From Rhodospirillales bacterium (GTDB lineage Bacteria; Pseudomonadota; Alphaproteobacteria; Rhodospirillales; JAPHRK01), in contig JAPHRK010000010.1 in assembly GCA_026196105.1 (NCBI GenBank), positions 1-52,369 on the forward strand: 52,369 nt of DNA. The letters run 5' to 3'. A program made the translations under genes and the position numbers. Within the stretch, counting starts at the first letter, position 1. Each line of letters begins with the position of its first letter. Shown here piece after piece: positions 39,631-48,755 of the stretch. The notes beneath the pieces are model-generated. The model was not told the DNA's origin, made no database searches, and saw only the letters and a list, made by a program, of their open reading frames with translations.

Positions 39631-42369
39631 ATGGATGCCGAAAGTGGTAAAGACGTCAAGAAAGTACCAACTTATTGCTATAACTGCGTAGCAGGTCCTG
39701 ACTTCATGAAAGTGAAAGTCGTTGACGGTGTCGCGACTGAAGTCGAAGGAAACTTCGATTTTGTTGAGGATACACCTTCAGCTGGTCGTGTCTGTGTGAA
39801 GCCATTTGGTCTTATCCAAAAAGCGTATAATCCCAACCGGGTGCTGACGCCGATGAAACGGACCAATCCTAAAAAAGGTAAAGATCAAAAACCAGGCTGG
39901 GTTCCTATTTCATGGGATGAGGCTCTGGATACTGTCGCAGGTAAAGTAAAAGAAGCCATTGCTGCGGGCCCTAGGGACTCTGCTGGTTATCCTCGGATTG
40001 CCTGTAGTTTCGGTGGTGGTGGTACCCCAACTTATTACATGGGTACCCTCCCTGCCTATCTCTCAACCCTTGGCCCTCTTGATTTCAGTTTCGGCTCTGG
40101 CCAAGGTGTTAAGTGTTATCACTCTGAACACCTTTATGGCGAGTTCTGGCACCGTGCCTTTACCGTGGCTCCCGATACCCCTAACTGCAACTACGTCCTA
40201 TCATTTGGCTACAATGTTGATGCTTCTGGCGGTGTTTGTGGTGTTAAGCGTCATGCTGATGCGCGTGGCCGCGGCGCAAAGCGGGTTCAGATTGAGCCCC
40301 ATCTATCTATTTCTTCTGGCACCGCTTCTGAGTGGGTGCCTATTAAAGCGAAAACCGATCCAGCCTTCATGTTTGCCCTTATCCACGTCATGCTCCACGA
40401 GCAGCGGGACAAACTGGACATTCCGTTCCTAAAAGACCGGACAAACTCTCCTTATTTGATTGCACCTAACGGCTATTATCTACGGGAAAAATCCACTAAG
40501 AAGCCTTTGGTATGGGATTTAGCATCTGAAAAAGCTGTCCCCTTCGACACGAAGGGCATTGACGTTGCTCTTGAAGGATCCTTTGCCACAACAGGCTGGG
40601 AAATGGGCCCTGACGATGATGAGTGGGATCATGATACCCCCGTTAAATGTCAAACCTCTTTCCAAGCCCTTTGCGACCATATGAAGAAATTCACCCCTCT
40701 GTGGGCCTCGCGCATTTGCGAAATCCATCAGAAGGTTATTCGGCGTATTGCCATCGAATTTGTTAGCGAAGCTTGTGTTGGTCAAACCATTGAAATTGAA
40801 GGCCGCACCCTCCCTTATCGTCCTGTAGCAGTAGCCTTAGGCAAAACCGTTAACAGTGGTTGGGGTGGCTACGAATGCTGTTGGTCTCGTACCTTGATGG
40901 CTGTTCTCCTTGGTGCGCTGGAAGTTCCCGGCGGTACCCTCGGCACAACAGTTCGCTTGAACCGTCCGGCAACCTCTCGTCAGGCTAGTGTTACGATGCA
41001 TCCTGATGGCTTCATGGAATATCCTATGAATGCGACCGATAAAGAAAATTGGCTCGCTGAACCAGATGTGCGTAACGCCAACCGAACTTTGGTTCCTCTT
41101 GGGGCTAACTCTCCTTGGTCTGTTGCTCTCGGCCCCACACACTTAGCCTGGATGCAACAAGAAAAAGGCCCAGACCATTGGCCACAGGCAACTCCGCCAG
41201 ATGTCTGGTTTGTCTTTAGGACCAACCCAGCAGTTTCCTTCTGGGATACGGAACAAGTTTCAAAAGTTATGGCAAAGTTCCCCTTCACGGTGGCTTTTGC
41301 TTACACTGACGATGAAACCAACCATATGGCAGATATTCTGTTGCCTGATTGCACAGACATTGAAGCGACCCAGCTTATCCGGGTTGGTGGCACCAAGTTC
41401 ATTGAGCAGTTCTGGGACAAGCAAGGTTTTGCCCTTCGCCAGCCTACAATAGAGCCTGTGGGTGATGCCAAAGATATGACCTGGATCACCACCGAACTTG
41501 CCAAACGGACAGGTAAACTCGAAGGCTACAACAACGCCGTTAACCGTGGTGCCCATGGGGTTCCCCTTTCCGGCGAAGGTTATGACTTCTCCTTGGATAT
41601 TACCAAGGAACACGAAGTTGATGAAATTTGGGATGCAACTTGTCGCGCTGCTAGTGCAGAGATTACGGGTGGTGAAGAGACCGATGGCCTTGATTGGTTT
41701 AAAGAACATGGTCTTCGTCTTAAACCCTTCTCCAAAATCGATTGGTACCTTGAAGCCGAGCTGCAAGACCAAGGCATTCGGTGGGAACTCCCCTACCAAG
41801 AACGCCTCGTTCGAACTGGTAAACAACTCGGCCGCCGCCTCCATGAAAAGGGTATTAGCTGGTGGGATGAGCAGCTTGAAGAGTATGAAGCTTTCCCTGA
41901 ATGGAAAGATTTGCCCCAGATTTGGGATGATGCGATCGAACGTAATTACGATGTAGACATCAAAGACTTCCCTTTCTGGCTCATGACCTCACGGTCCATG
42001 CAGTACAACTGGGGCAGCAACGCGTCTCTCCAGATGATTCGCGAAGTTGCGAGTAACATCCAAGGCCATGGTGGTGTTATTATGAACACCAAAAAGGCTG
42101 AAGAGCTTGGACTTGAAGAAGGAGATTGGCTGGAAATCCGCTCTCCTGTCAATGCCACTCGCGGCCACTTGCTGACCAAACACGGCATTCGCCCTGACAC
42201 CTTATTGATGATCGGTCAGTTTGATCACTGGGCCACGCCTTATGCAAAAGAGTTTGGGGCACCGAGCATGAACGCCTTGATCCCTATGCTATTGGATCTA
42301 ACCGATGCTACAGGGTCGAGCTGTGACCTGACAAAAGTGAAGATTACCAAGTTGGGAGGCAGCTCATGA
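39631..42369 (+). CDS. padB: Phenylacetyl-CoA:acceptor oxidoreductase, molybdopterin subunit
   Basis: 912 residues, DMSO-reductase family. Catalytic subunit that oxidises the alpha-methylene of phenylacetyl-CoA to the keto level. N-terminal Fe-S segment (YCYNCVAGPDF, Cys16 and Cys19, then Cys55 in GRVCVKPFG), followed by the molybdopterin domains (SWDEALDTVAGKV; SGQGVKCYHSEH; VFRTNPAVSFWDTEQ) and the C-terminal cofactor-binding barrel (IQGHGGVIMNTKKAEELGLEEGDWLEI). The Cys normally third in the motif is absent; Asp24 lies near. There is no Tat signal, so it faces the cytoplasm, consistent with a CoA substrate. The padB name is assigned from the whole cluster. Confidence 0.87.
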   Translation: MDAESGKDVKKVPTYCYNCVAGPDFMKVKVVDGVATEVEGNFDFVEDTPSAGRVCVKPFGLIQKAYNPNRVLTPMKRTNPKKGKDQKPGWVPISWDEALDTVAGKVKEAIAAGPRDSAGYPRIACSFGGGGTPTYYMGTLPAYLSTLGPLDFSFGSGQGVKCYHSEHLYGEFWHRAFTVAPDTPNCNYVLSFGYNVDASGGVCGVKRHADARGRGAKRVQIEPHLSISSGTASEWVPIKAKTDPAFMFALIHVMLHEQRDKLDIPFLKDRTNSPYLIAPNGYYLREKSTKKPLVWDLASEKAVPFDTKGIDVALEGSFATTGWEMGPDDDEWDHDTPVKCQTSFQALCDHMKKFTPLWASRICEIHQKVIRRIAIEFVSEACVGQTIEIEGRTLPYRPVAVALGKTVNSGWGGYECCWSRTLMAVLLGALEVPGGTLGTTVRLNRPATSRQASVTMHPDGFMEYPMNATDKENWLAEPDVRNANRTLVPLGANSPWSVALGPTHLAWMQQEKGPDHWPQATPPDVWFVFRTNPAVSFWDTEQVSKVMAKFPFTVAFAYTDDETNHMADILLPDCTDIEATQLIRVGGTKFIEQFWDKQGFALRQPTIEPVGDAKDMTWITTELAKRTGKLEGYNNAVNRGAHGVPLSGEGYDFSLDITKEHEVDEIWDATCRAASAEITGGEETDGLDWFKEHGLRLKPFSKIDWYLEAELQDQGIRWELPYQERLVRTGKQLGRRLHEKGISWWDEQLEEYEAFPEWKDLPQIWDDAIERNYDVDIKDFPFWLMTSRSMQYNWGSNASLQMIREVASNIQGHGGVIMNTKKAEELGLEEGDWLEIRSPVNATRGHLLTKHGIRPDTLLMIGQFDHWATPYAKEFGAPSMNALIPMLLDLTDATGSSCDLTKVKITKLGGSS

Positions 42370-43058
42370 CCCGTTGGGTATTTGTCGCCGACCTCAACCG
42401 TTGTGTCGGCTGCCAAACTTGCACCGCTGCGTGCAAACACCGCAATGCTACCGCTCCTGGGGTAATGTGGCGCAAAGTTCTCGATATGGAAGTGGGCGAA
42501 TTTCCTGAAGTTCGTCGGACTTTCGTTCCCACAGGCTGTCACCATTGTGAAAACCCACCTTGCATGCATGTTTGCCCAACCACAGCAACCAAGCAACGCG
42601 ACGATGGTATTATCACGATTGATTATGACCTGTGTATCGGTTGCATGTATTGCTCCGTCGCTTGTCCTTATCAAGCGCGTTATAAAGTCGATATCGTCAA
42701 CAATGCCTACGGGCTGACCAAAATGGCGAACGAAGTAGCTCGGGATGAGGAAAACCTGCCGCGTAAAGCTGTTGCACAGAAATGTACTTTCTGTGCAGAT
42801 CGCATCGACTATGGACTGGAGAACGGTTTAACCCCAGGGGTTGATCCTGATGCCACTCCAGCCTGTGTGAATTCCTGCATTGCTGGCGCTTTGCATATGG
42901 GAAATATTGAAGACCCCAAAAGCAATGTTTCCGTTATGGTTGAAGAGAATGAAACCTTCCTGATGCACGAGGAATTAGGTACTAAACCTGGCTTCTATTA
43001 CATCTGGGATCGTAAGCATGATGCGGATGAAGACACCGCAGAAGGGGGAGAAGAGTAA
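42366..43058 (+). CDS. padC: Phenylacetyl-CoA:acceptor oxidoreductase, iron-sulfur subunit
   Basis: 230 residues, DmsB/NrfC-type protein with four Cys clusters: CVGCQTCTAACKHRN, CHHCENPPCMHVCP, CIGCMYCSVACP and CTFCADR with CVNSCIAGAL. Carries electrons from PadB to the PadD anchor. Begins with MTRWVFVADLNRCVG, no signal peptide. Overlaps padB by 4 bp (ATGA) and padD by one base (TAATG), so the three are made in fixed ratio. Confidence 0.88.
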   Translation: MTRWVFVADLNRCVGCQTCTAACKHRNATAPGVMWRKVLDMEVGEFPEVRRTFVPTGCHHCENPPCMHVCPTTATKQRDDGIITIDYDLCIGCMYCSVACPYQARYKVDIVNNAYGLTKMANEVARDEENLPRKAVAQKCTFCADRIDYGLENGLTPGVDPDATPACVNSCIAGALHMGNIEDPKSNVSVMVEENETFLMHEELGTKPGFYYIWDRKHDADEDTAEGGEE

Positions 43059-43987
43059 TGCCTAAGAGTCAAAACGGCCAAACCCAATACCCAACAACCC
43101 TATACCCTGTCCTTCAACAAGACTGGGATTTACGCGGCACAGGTAACTTTGTCTTTGGCGGCACAGGTACAGGTCTAATTCTTGCCATTACCGTGATGTC
43201 ATTCTTCGGCGTTTCTGGGCAAATTCTTACACTTTTAGCGCTTGCCTTTATCGGCCTTGGGCTGACATGTGTTCTTGCTAAAATCGGACGTCCTTTTAGG
43301 GCAATGAATGTTGTCCTCAATCCACAAACATCTTGGATGACCCGTGAAGGCCTCATTGCTGGCCCCTTATTTATTGCGGGCTTAGCTGCAGCTTGGTTTG
43401 ACCAAGTTTTTGTCTATGTTCTCGCTGCATTTGTCGCCATGGTCTTCCTGTACTGCCAAGGTAAAATCCTTACCGAAGCTAAAGGAATTCCTGCCTGGAG
43501 AACTCCAAAGTCTATTCCCTTATTCATGTCCACAGGCATTGTTGAAGGCGCTGGTATTTTTCTGATTGCCTCCCTCTTCTTAAACCCTGAAGACATGAGT
43601 ATTGTACGGCCTGTTATCTTAGCGCTGCTACTAATTTCTATTGTCTCTAGGGTTTTCACCTGGCGGATTTATTTACGTGATTTGCAAGAAAGCGGTGCCC
43701 CTAAAAAAGCATTAAACGCCTTAGAAAAAGCCGATGGCCCAATAACTTTCATCGGTAACATTCTGCCTGTCTTGTTGTTGCTGGTTTCACAGCTTGTTCC
43801 AGAAAGCGCGGTGATTGCAGCTCTTGTTTCTGGCATCCTTGCCTTTGCAACAGGTTGGTACTTGAAGTTTGTCATCATCAACAAAGCTGCCTTTAACCAA
43901 GGATTTGCTATCCCATTTTCTCCAGCCCGCGGTGGCGGAAAACCTGGACCAGGAACCAAACCTGGGTGGAGAGCACCTAAGCCATGA
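43058..43987 (+). CDS. padD: Phenylacetyl-CoA:acceptor oxidoreductase, membrane anchor
   Basis: 309 residues, about eight membrane helices, DmsC/NrfD-like (HPILQQDWDLRGTGNF-type start, GLTCVLAKIGRPFRAMNVVLNPQTSWMTREGL central). Should anchor PadBC to the inner face of the membrane and pass electrons to quinone. Gly/Pro/Lys-rich tail (FSPARGGGKPGPGTKPGW). No haem-binding pattern is obvious. Followed by a 165-base gap before padJ. Confidence 0.83.
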   Translation: MPKSQNGQTQYPTTLYPVLQQDWDLRGTGNFVFGGTGTGLILAITVMSFFGVSGQILTLLALAFIGLGLTCVLAKIGRPFRAMNVVLNPQTSWMTREGLIAGPLFIAGLAAAWFDQVFVYVLAAFVAMVFLYCQGKILTEAKGIPAWRTPKSIPLFMSTGIVEGAGIFLIASLFLNPEDMSIVRPVILALLLISIVSRVFTWRIYLRDLQESGAPKKALNALEKADGPITFIGNILPVLLLLVSQLVPESAVIAALVSGILAFATGWYLKFVIINKAAFNQGFAIPFSPARGGGKPGPGTKPGWRAPKP

Positions 43988-44111
43988 ATGAAGGGGAAAC
44001 TCTTCTTCATGCTACCAAATGCGGCTCAGTAGAACTTGATTTCACGATGCCAAGCTGATGACAAATGAACTATTTATCTTTAAAACCAAAAACAATAATA
44101 ATGTATTCAAA

Positions 44112-44130
44112 CATTCGTAAAATACGAAAG
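44112..44130 (+). promoter_or_regulatory. Operator-like inverted repeat upstream of padJ
   Basis: TTCGTA-AAA-TACGAA (within 44114-44128) resembles the TTCG/CGAA arms before the synthetase, thioesterase and padE genes, but the arms are two bases further apart. It lies ~25 bases before the padJ ATG, close to the ribosome site, so if bound it would block rather than activate. Confidence 0.4.
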
Positions 44131-44152
44131 ACCCTAAAGGGGGGGTAGAACG

Positions 44153-45460
44153 ATGACTAAAGGCGACAACTACATGTTCGCACCTGAACTGGAAACCATG
44201 CCACGGGACCAGTTAGAAGAGCTGCAATTAGGACACCTGCAAAAAATCCTTCAGCATGCTTATGACAATGTAGATCACTACAAAAAAGCATTCGATGAAA
44301 AAGGCGTTAAGCCCGAAGAGTGCAAGACCCTTACAGATCTCAAAAATTTTCCATTCACAGTGAAAACCGATCTACGGGACGCGTACCCCTTTAATCTGTT
44401 TGCTGTTCCTCGTGAAAAACTCGTTCGTATTCACGCGTCTTCAGGCACCACAGGTAAGCCTACCGTTGTTGGTTATACCGAAGGCGATATTGATCGCTGG
44501 GCTGACCTTATGGCTCGCAGCTTGGCGGCATCTGGTGCTCGCCCTGGTGATATCCTCCACAACGCTTATGGCTACGGCCTCTTCACTGGCGGCTTGGGAG
44601 CTCACTATGGTGGCGAACGCCTAGGTTGCTCCGTTGTTCCAATGTCAGGTGGCAACTCAGAAAAACAAATCCAACTTCTGCAAGATTTTGGTGCACATGT
44701 TCTGTGCAGCACCCCGTCCTATGCAATTGCTCTTGCTGAATATGCAGAGAAAAACGGCATTGACCTTAAAGCTCTTCCTCTTCGCGCAGCTGTCTGTGGT
44801 GCAGAACCTTGGAGCCAAGCCATGCGGGAAGAAATCCAAGAAAAAATGGCCATTACCGCAGGGGACATCTATGGCCTGAGTGAAATTATGGGCCCTGGTG
44901 TTGCTTGTGAATGTGAAGACCAATGTGGTCTCCATGGTTGGGAAGATCACTTCCTGTTTGAAATCATTGATCCAGAAACTGGCGAACCTCAGCCTTATGG
45001 CACGGAAGGCGAATTGGTCATCACCACCTTGACCAAAGAAGCTCTCCCTATGATCCGTTATCGTACCCGTGACATCACGAAGCTAACGGCTGATAAATGC
45101 TCATGTGGGCGGACACACGTTCGTATCTTGCGCGTTACGGGTCGTAATGATGACATGCTGATTATTCGTGGTGTTAACGTTTACCCAAGCCAAATCGAAA
45201 GTGTTATGGTTGGGCTCGAAGGCGTTTCTCCTCATTACCAGTTGGTTGTCCAACGTGAAGGGGCAATGGATACAATGACCGTTGAAGTTGAAGCAGAACA
45301 CGGCGTTGAACCATCTACTTACGACAATATGGGTAAAGAAATTCAGCACCATATTAAATCAATTATTGGTGTTTCTACCCGTGTCGTCGTTCTTGCTCAC
45401 GATGAACTACCCCGTTCACAAGGCAAAGCCATTCGCGTTCGGGATATGCGTAAAGGCTAA
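44153..45460 (+). CDS. padJ: Phenylacetate-CoA ligase (AMP-forming)
   Basis: 435 residues, PaaK family. Adenylation motifs IHASSGTTGKPTVVGYT (P-loop), PLRAAVCGAEPWSQAMRE, DIYGLSEIMGPGVACEC and the hinge ITGRND-type LRVTGRNDDMLIIRGVNVYPSQIE are all present. Forms phenylacetyl-CoA from phenylacetate, ATP and CoA, the first step of the pathway. Strong ribosome site in a G7 tract. Contains a Cys cluster (CECEDQC; CSCG) usual in this family, probably zinc. Ends in its own terminator. Confidence 0.92.
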   Translation: MTKGDNYMFAPELETMPRDQLEELQLGHLQKILQHAYDNVDHYKKAFDEKGVKPEECKTLTDLKNFPFTVKTDLRDAYPFNLFAVPREKLVRIHASSGTTGKPTVVGYTEGDIDRWADLMARSLAASGARPGDILHNAYGYGLFTGGLGAHYGGERLGCSVVPMSGGNSEKQIQLLQDFGAHVLCSTPSYAIALAEYAEKNGIDLKALPLRAAVCGAEPWSQAMREEIQEKMAITAGDIYGLSEIMGPGVACECEDQCGLHGWEDHFLFEIIDPETGEPQPYGTEGELVITTLTKEALPMIRYRTRDITKLTADKCSCGRTHVRILRVTGRNDDMLIIRGVNVYPSQIESVMVGLEGVSPHYQLVVQREGAMDTMTVEVEAEHGVEPSTYDNMGKEIQHHIKSIIGVSTRVVVLAHDELPRSQGKAIRVRDMRKG

Positions 45461-45482
45461 AGTTCCTTAAGACTGTTGAGAG

Positions 45483-45511
45483 AAGGCCATCCTGAGGGGT
45501 GGCCTTTTTTT
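45483..45511 (+). terminator. Intrinsic terminator after padJ
   Basis: AGGCCATCC pairs with GGGTGGCCT (one G-U pair) around a five-base loop and is followed by seven T. It is convergent with the methyltransferase gene, whose stop is at 45534. Confidence 0.88.
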
Positions 45512-45533
45512 GTATTGGAAAATGATGCTTCAA

Positions 45534-46283
45534 CTAAAGTTTCTGGGCAACATACACACCATAGCTATAATAAGATTTATACTTCTCATAGAATGCGATC
45601 TCTTCTTTTTCAGCCTCAATAATGGAGGTTGCCCCCTCGTTATCTTTTTGTCTTGCGAGAAAGTCGGGAAAACCATCCTGCAAAGGCCGATAATAATTCT
45701 CCAACCAACAATTTTCCGGCAACACGAAGTAACCAATCGGCGAGTACCCACTTTCTTCAAGAATCTCAATTTTTGAAGAAGCTGTGGCAATTTCCGGATA
45801 CTGGGCTTCCCAATATTTTTGCACCTCAGGTGGGCGGGTGTTTGTTATCCACGTGATCTCAGACACCACTAAAACTCCGGCTGGTTTTAGAAAGCGCCTC
45901 CACTCATTCAACCCTTTTTCAAAGCCCATGTTGTAAATGGCTCCCTCTGACCAAAGAACATCATATTCTCCTTCAACAAAAGGCAGCTGCTCCATTGAAC
46001 ATTCAAGTGTTTTTATTTTTTCAGATACACCCTCTTCTTCGGCTTTGTCTTTAAGCGTCTCAATGAATTCCGGCAAAAAATCCACGGCCGTAATTTTAGC
46101 ATTCAGAGAGTGCGCGAGTTGTAATGTCGAGGCTCCGGTCCCACAGCCGATATCGGCTATCCGTAATGGCTCTGACTTTTGAAGATTTGCCAGAGCGATC
46201 GCTTTAAGTGTCTCGGCTTCCCCACCGGGGCCTTGACGCTTCTGACGTTTATGTAAATCAACCAACAGAGCTAAGTCGTTCAT
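45534..46283 (-). CDS. SAM-dependent methyltransferase, class I
   Basis: 249 residues from the ATG at 46283, which has a GAAGG site; a longer reading from 46313 lacks one. Motif I is IADIGCGTGASTLQLA, the acidic end of strand 2 ITAVDFLPEF, then YDVLWSEGAIYNMGFEKGLNEWRRFLKPAGVLVVSEI. C-terminal cap is Tyr-rich (ENYYRPL; EKYKSYYSYGVYV). Substrate not known. It stands in opposite orientation between padJ and padE and may not belong functionally to the island. Confidence 0.78.
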   Translation of the reverse strand: MNDLALLVDLHKRQKRQGPGGEAETLKAIALANLQKSEPLRIADIGCGTGASTLQLAHSLNAKITAVDFLPEFIETLKDKAEEEGVSEKIKTLECSMEQLPFVEGEYDVLWSEGAIYNMGFEKGLNEWRRFLKPAGVLVVSEITWITNTRPPEVQKYWEAQYPEIATASSKIEILEESGYSPIGYFVLPENCWLENYYRPLQDGFPDFLARQKDNEGATSIIEAEKEEIAFYEKYKSYYSYGVYVAQKL

Positions 46284-46434
46284 TCTAAAAACCTTCAATA
46301 TTCTGGCGAACATAAGTTATCAAGAGAACGGATCATATTTGAAATTCACTGATGTGAAAAGTTCTGCTTAAGACCAAAAAAACGCTTTATATGCCGCGAT
46401 GAAATAGAAGTTTGCATTTTTCAGTCAAATCAAT

Positions 46435-46455
46435 TATGTTCGGTATACGAACAAT
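46435..46455 (+). promoter_or_regulatory. Pad-island operator copy 3, upstream of padE
   Basis: TGTTCG-N5-CGAACA (46438-46454 within) has the same arms, spacing and flanking AT as the dyads at 36690-36710 and 38969-38989. It lies ~100 bases before the padE ATG. The GGTATTGCGATACC element is not present here. Confidence 0.6.
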
Positions 46456-46553
46456 TATAAAAATATGCTTTTAAGGCAATTTCACATTCAATTGATTGGT
46501 TCTGGGATTTGAATCTCGGGGGGGAATACCTCGGCGATTTCGAAAGGTAAGTT

Positions 46554-47093
46554 ATGCGAGAATTATTGATTATAGGCCGTGGTGGACAAGGTGCGCAAAC
46601 GGCCGGAATCCAGTTAGCACAGGCATTTTATAGTGGAGGTAGTTATGTTCAAACCTTCGCGACTTACGGAGGCGCCCGTCGAGGGACCCCGGTCACCTCA
46701 TCCCTACGGGTTGATGATCAACCAATCAGGCTGCGTTGCGATATTGAATGCGCCGATGCACTTTTAATTTTTGACGAAACTCTGCTGGACAAGTTGGTTC
46801 TAAAGCGTGCCGACAGCAAAACTAAAATTGTTGTAAATTCAGCCAAAGCCAGCGACGCTTTCGCAAATCTAGGCGATTACAATATTACCACAATTGATGG
46901 TCGCGATATTGCCCGTCAAAACAATATGGGCAAGGTAGTGAACTCGGCTCTTCTTGGAGCTTTTATTGCTACATTGGCTAACCTCGAGATCGACACATTA
47001 TGCAAGGTGATAGAGGAAACAGCGCCCGTAAAACATCAAGAGAATGTCGCCGCCTGTCGTCAGGCACACCAACAACTCAGCAAAGCGGCGTGA
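46554..47093 (+). CDS. padE: Phenylglyoxylate dehydrogenase gamma subunit
   Basis: 179 residues, gamma domain of the 2-oxoacid:acceptor oxidoreductase superfamily: LIIGRGGQGAQTAGIQLAQA, TYGGARRGTPVTSSLRV, NSALLGAFIATLANLEI. Part of the enzyme that oxidises phenylglyoxylate with CoA and NAD+ to benzoyl-CoA, CO2 and NADH. First gene of the padE-H-G-I operon. Ribosome site GAAAGG. The padE name follows the Aromatoleum evansii gene set. Confidence 0.87.
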   Translation: MRELLIIGRGGQGAQTAGIQLAQAFYSGGSYVQTFATYGGARRGTPVTSSLRVDDQPIRLRCDIECADALLIFDETLLDKLVLKRADSKTKIVVNSAKASDAFANLGDYNITTIDGRDIARQNNMGKVVNSALLGAFIATLANLEIDTLCKVIEETAPVKHQENVAACRQAHQQLSKAA

Positions 47094-47106
47094 GGAGATG
47101 AATAAA

Positions 47107-48753
47107 ATGACGCAACAACCACCAACGCCTCTTTGGACAAATGACACGTCAGAAGCCCGTATGACCGGGACTTGGCGCAGTGCCATGCCCAACTATAAAA
47201 ACTTACCCTCTCCCTGTCGAGGCGCCTGCCCTGTCGGTGGACGGATTGCCGAATGGATTCGGGAAATTGAATTGGGAGATTATAAGAAGGCATGGACAAT
47301 ATTGGCCGACAATAATCCGTTCCCTTCGATTGCTGGGCGGATTTGTCACCACCCATGTGAAACCGATTGTAATCGGAATCAGCTAGATGAAACCGTGGGA
47401 ATTTGTAATCTTGAGCGTTTCGTCGGCGATCTAGCTTTAAAAGAAAACTGGTCCTTTCCTGCACCAACCGTTTCCCGTGATACTTCCATTGCTGTTGTTG
47501 GCGGTGGTCCAGCTGGGTTATCTGCTTGTTATCAGCTCCGCCGCCTTGGGTTCAAAGTATCACTTTATGAATATCAGAAACAACTTGGGGGCCTTCTACG
47601 CTACGGCATCCCAGCCTACCGACTTGAGAAAAAAATATTGGACGGTGAGATCCAACGTATCATTGATATGGGTGTCGATGTCCATCTTAATGCAGAAGTT
47701 GGCAGTGCCGAGGCTCTAAAAGAGCTTCATGAAAAACATGACGCTGTTTATCTTGCCACGGGAGCTAGTCGATCAAAAAACCTTCCTGGTCTCGACTATA
47801 GTCAATCATGGGTCATGGACAGTGCTGACTTCTTAGCTGAGACAAATGCTGAAATGGCCTGCGATCTCGGGAAGGATCTCGTGGTCATTGGCGGTGGCAG
47901 TGCAGCAATGGATGTGGCCCGAACAGCCCGCCGTCTCGGACGGAATGTAACTGTTTTAACTCTAGAGCCAGAAGATAAGTTACCGGCCCACGAAGTTGAG
48001 GTCGTTGAGGCAAAGGAAGAAGAAATAACCTTTGTTTCAGGCGCAATGATGCAGTCCGTTGAGGTCAACGGTGAGCAAATTACGCTTAAATGTATTCGGG
48101 TTGAATTTTTGCAAGGTGAGGCTAGGGGACAATTTACCATCAACCCCATTCCCGGCAGTGAGTTTGAACTCGTCACCAATGGTGTCATCCCCTCTATCGG
48201 ACAAGACGCCGATCTTTCTCGTTGGCAAGACCTGCTTAATTCCGAAGGTCCGGTGATCTCCACTGACAAGCAATGGCAGACTTCGACCCCTGGCATTTTT
48301 GCTGGTGGAGACGTGGCTAGCATGGACCGCTTTGTTACTCAGGCCATCGGCATGGGAAAAGAAGCTGCCTTTGCCATTGCCCGTCAACTTGCCCCGGTGA
48401 GCAATGAAACAAGCTCACCTGACGACCCTATGGTTCCTTATAGTGTTATTAATACAAGCTATCACTCTACTCTTCGCCGTCATCTTGCAGCGAATAGTGA
48501 AGTTGAGGCCCGTCTTCAAACATTTGATGAGGTGCAACAACCTCTGTCGCATGATGAAGCCGTGGCTGAAGCCAGCCGTTGTTTCAGTTGTGGAACGTGT
48601 ATCTTATGTGACAACTGTTACCTCTATTGCCCAGATATGGCGATTATTAAATTAGAGGACGGTTATGAAGTCAAAGATGATTACTGCAAAGGCTGTGGCC
48701 TCTGTGTGGCTGAATGTCCTACCGGCTCCATCGCTATGCAAGAGGAGAAATGA
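47107..48753 (+). CDS. padH: Phenylglyoxylate dehydrogenase NADH subunit with C-terminal ferredoxin domain
   Basis: 548 residues from the ATG at 47107, chosen for the AGGAG nine bases upstream; longer frames overlap padE. GltD-like architecture: N-terminal Cys-rich domain (CRGACPVGGRIAEW; CHHPCETDCNRNQL), FAD motif VVGGGPAGLSACYQL, NAD(P) motif VIGGGSAAMDVARTARRLG, GIFAGGDVASMDRFV, then two [4Fe-4S] motifs (CFSCGTCILCDNCYLYCPDMAI; CKGCGLCVAECPTGSI). The last part resembles the separate delta subunit PadF, which is not otherwise visible. Accepts electrons from the TPP core and reduces NAD+. Confidence 0.83.
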   Translation: MTQQPPTPLWTNDTSEARMTGTWRSAMPNYKNLPSPCRGACPVGGRIAEWIREIELGDYKKAWTILADNNPFPSIAGRICHHPCETDCNRNQLDETVGICNLERFVGDLALKENWSFPAPTVSRDTSIAVVGGGPAGLSACYQLRRLGFKVSLYEYQKQLGGLLRYGIPAYRLEKKILDGEIQRIIDMGVDVHLNAEVGSAEALKELHEKHDAVYLATGASRSKNLPGLDYSQSWVMDSADFLAETNAEMACDLGKDLVVIGGGSAAMDVARTARRLGRNVTVLTLEPEDKLPAHEVEVVEAKEEEITFVSGAMMQSVEVNGEQITLKCIRVEFLQGEARGQFTINPIPGSEFELVTNGVIPSIGQDADLSRWQDLLNSEGPVISTDKQWQTSTPGIFAGGDVASMDRFVTQAIGMGKEAAFAIARQLAPVSNETSSPDDPMVPYSVINTSYHSTLRRHLAANSEVEARLQTFDEVQQPLSHDEAVAEASRCFSCGTCILCDNCYLYCPDMAIIKLEDGYEVKDDYCKGCGLCVAECPTGSIAMQEEK

Positions 48754-48755
48754 GC

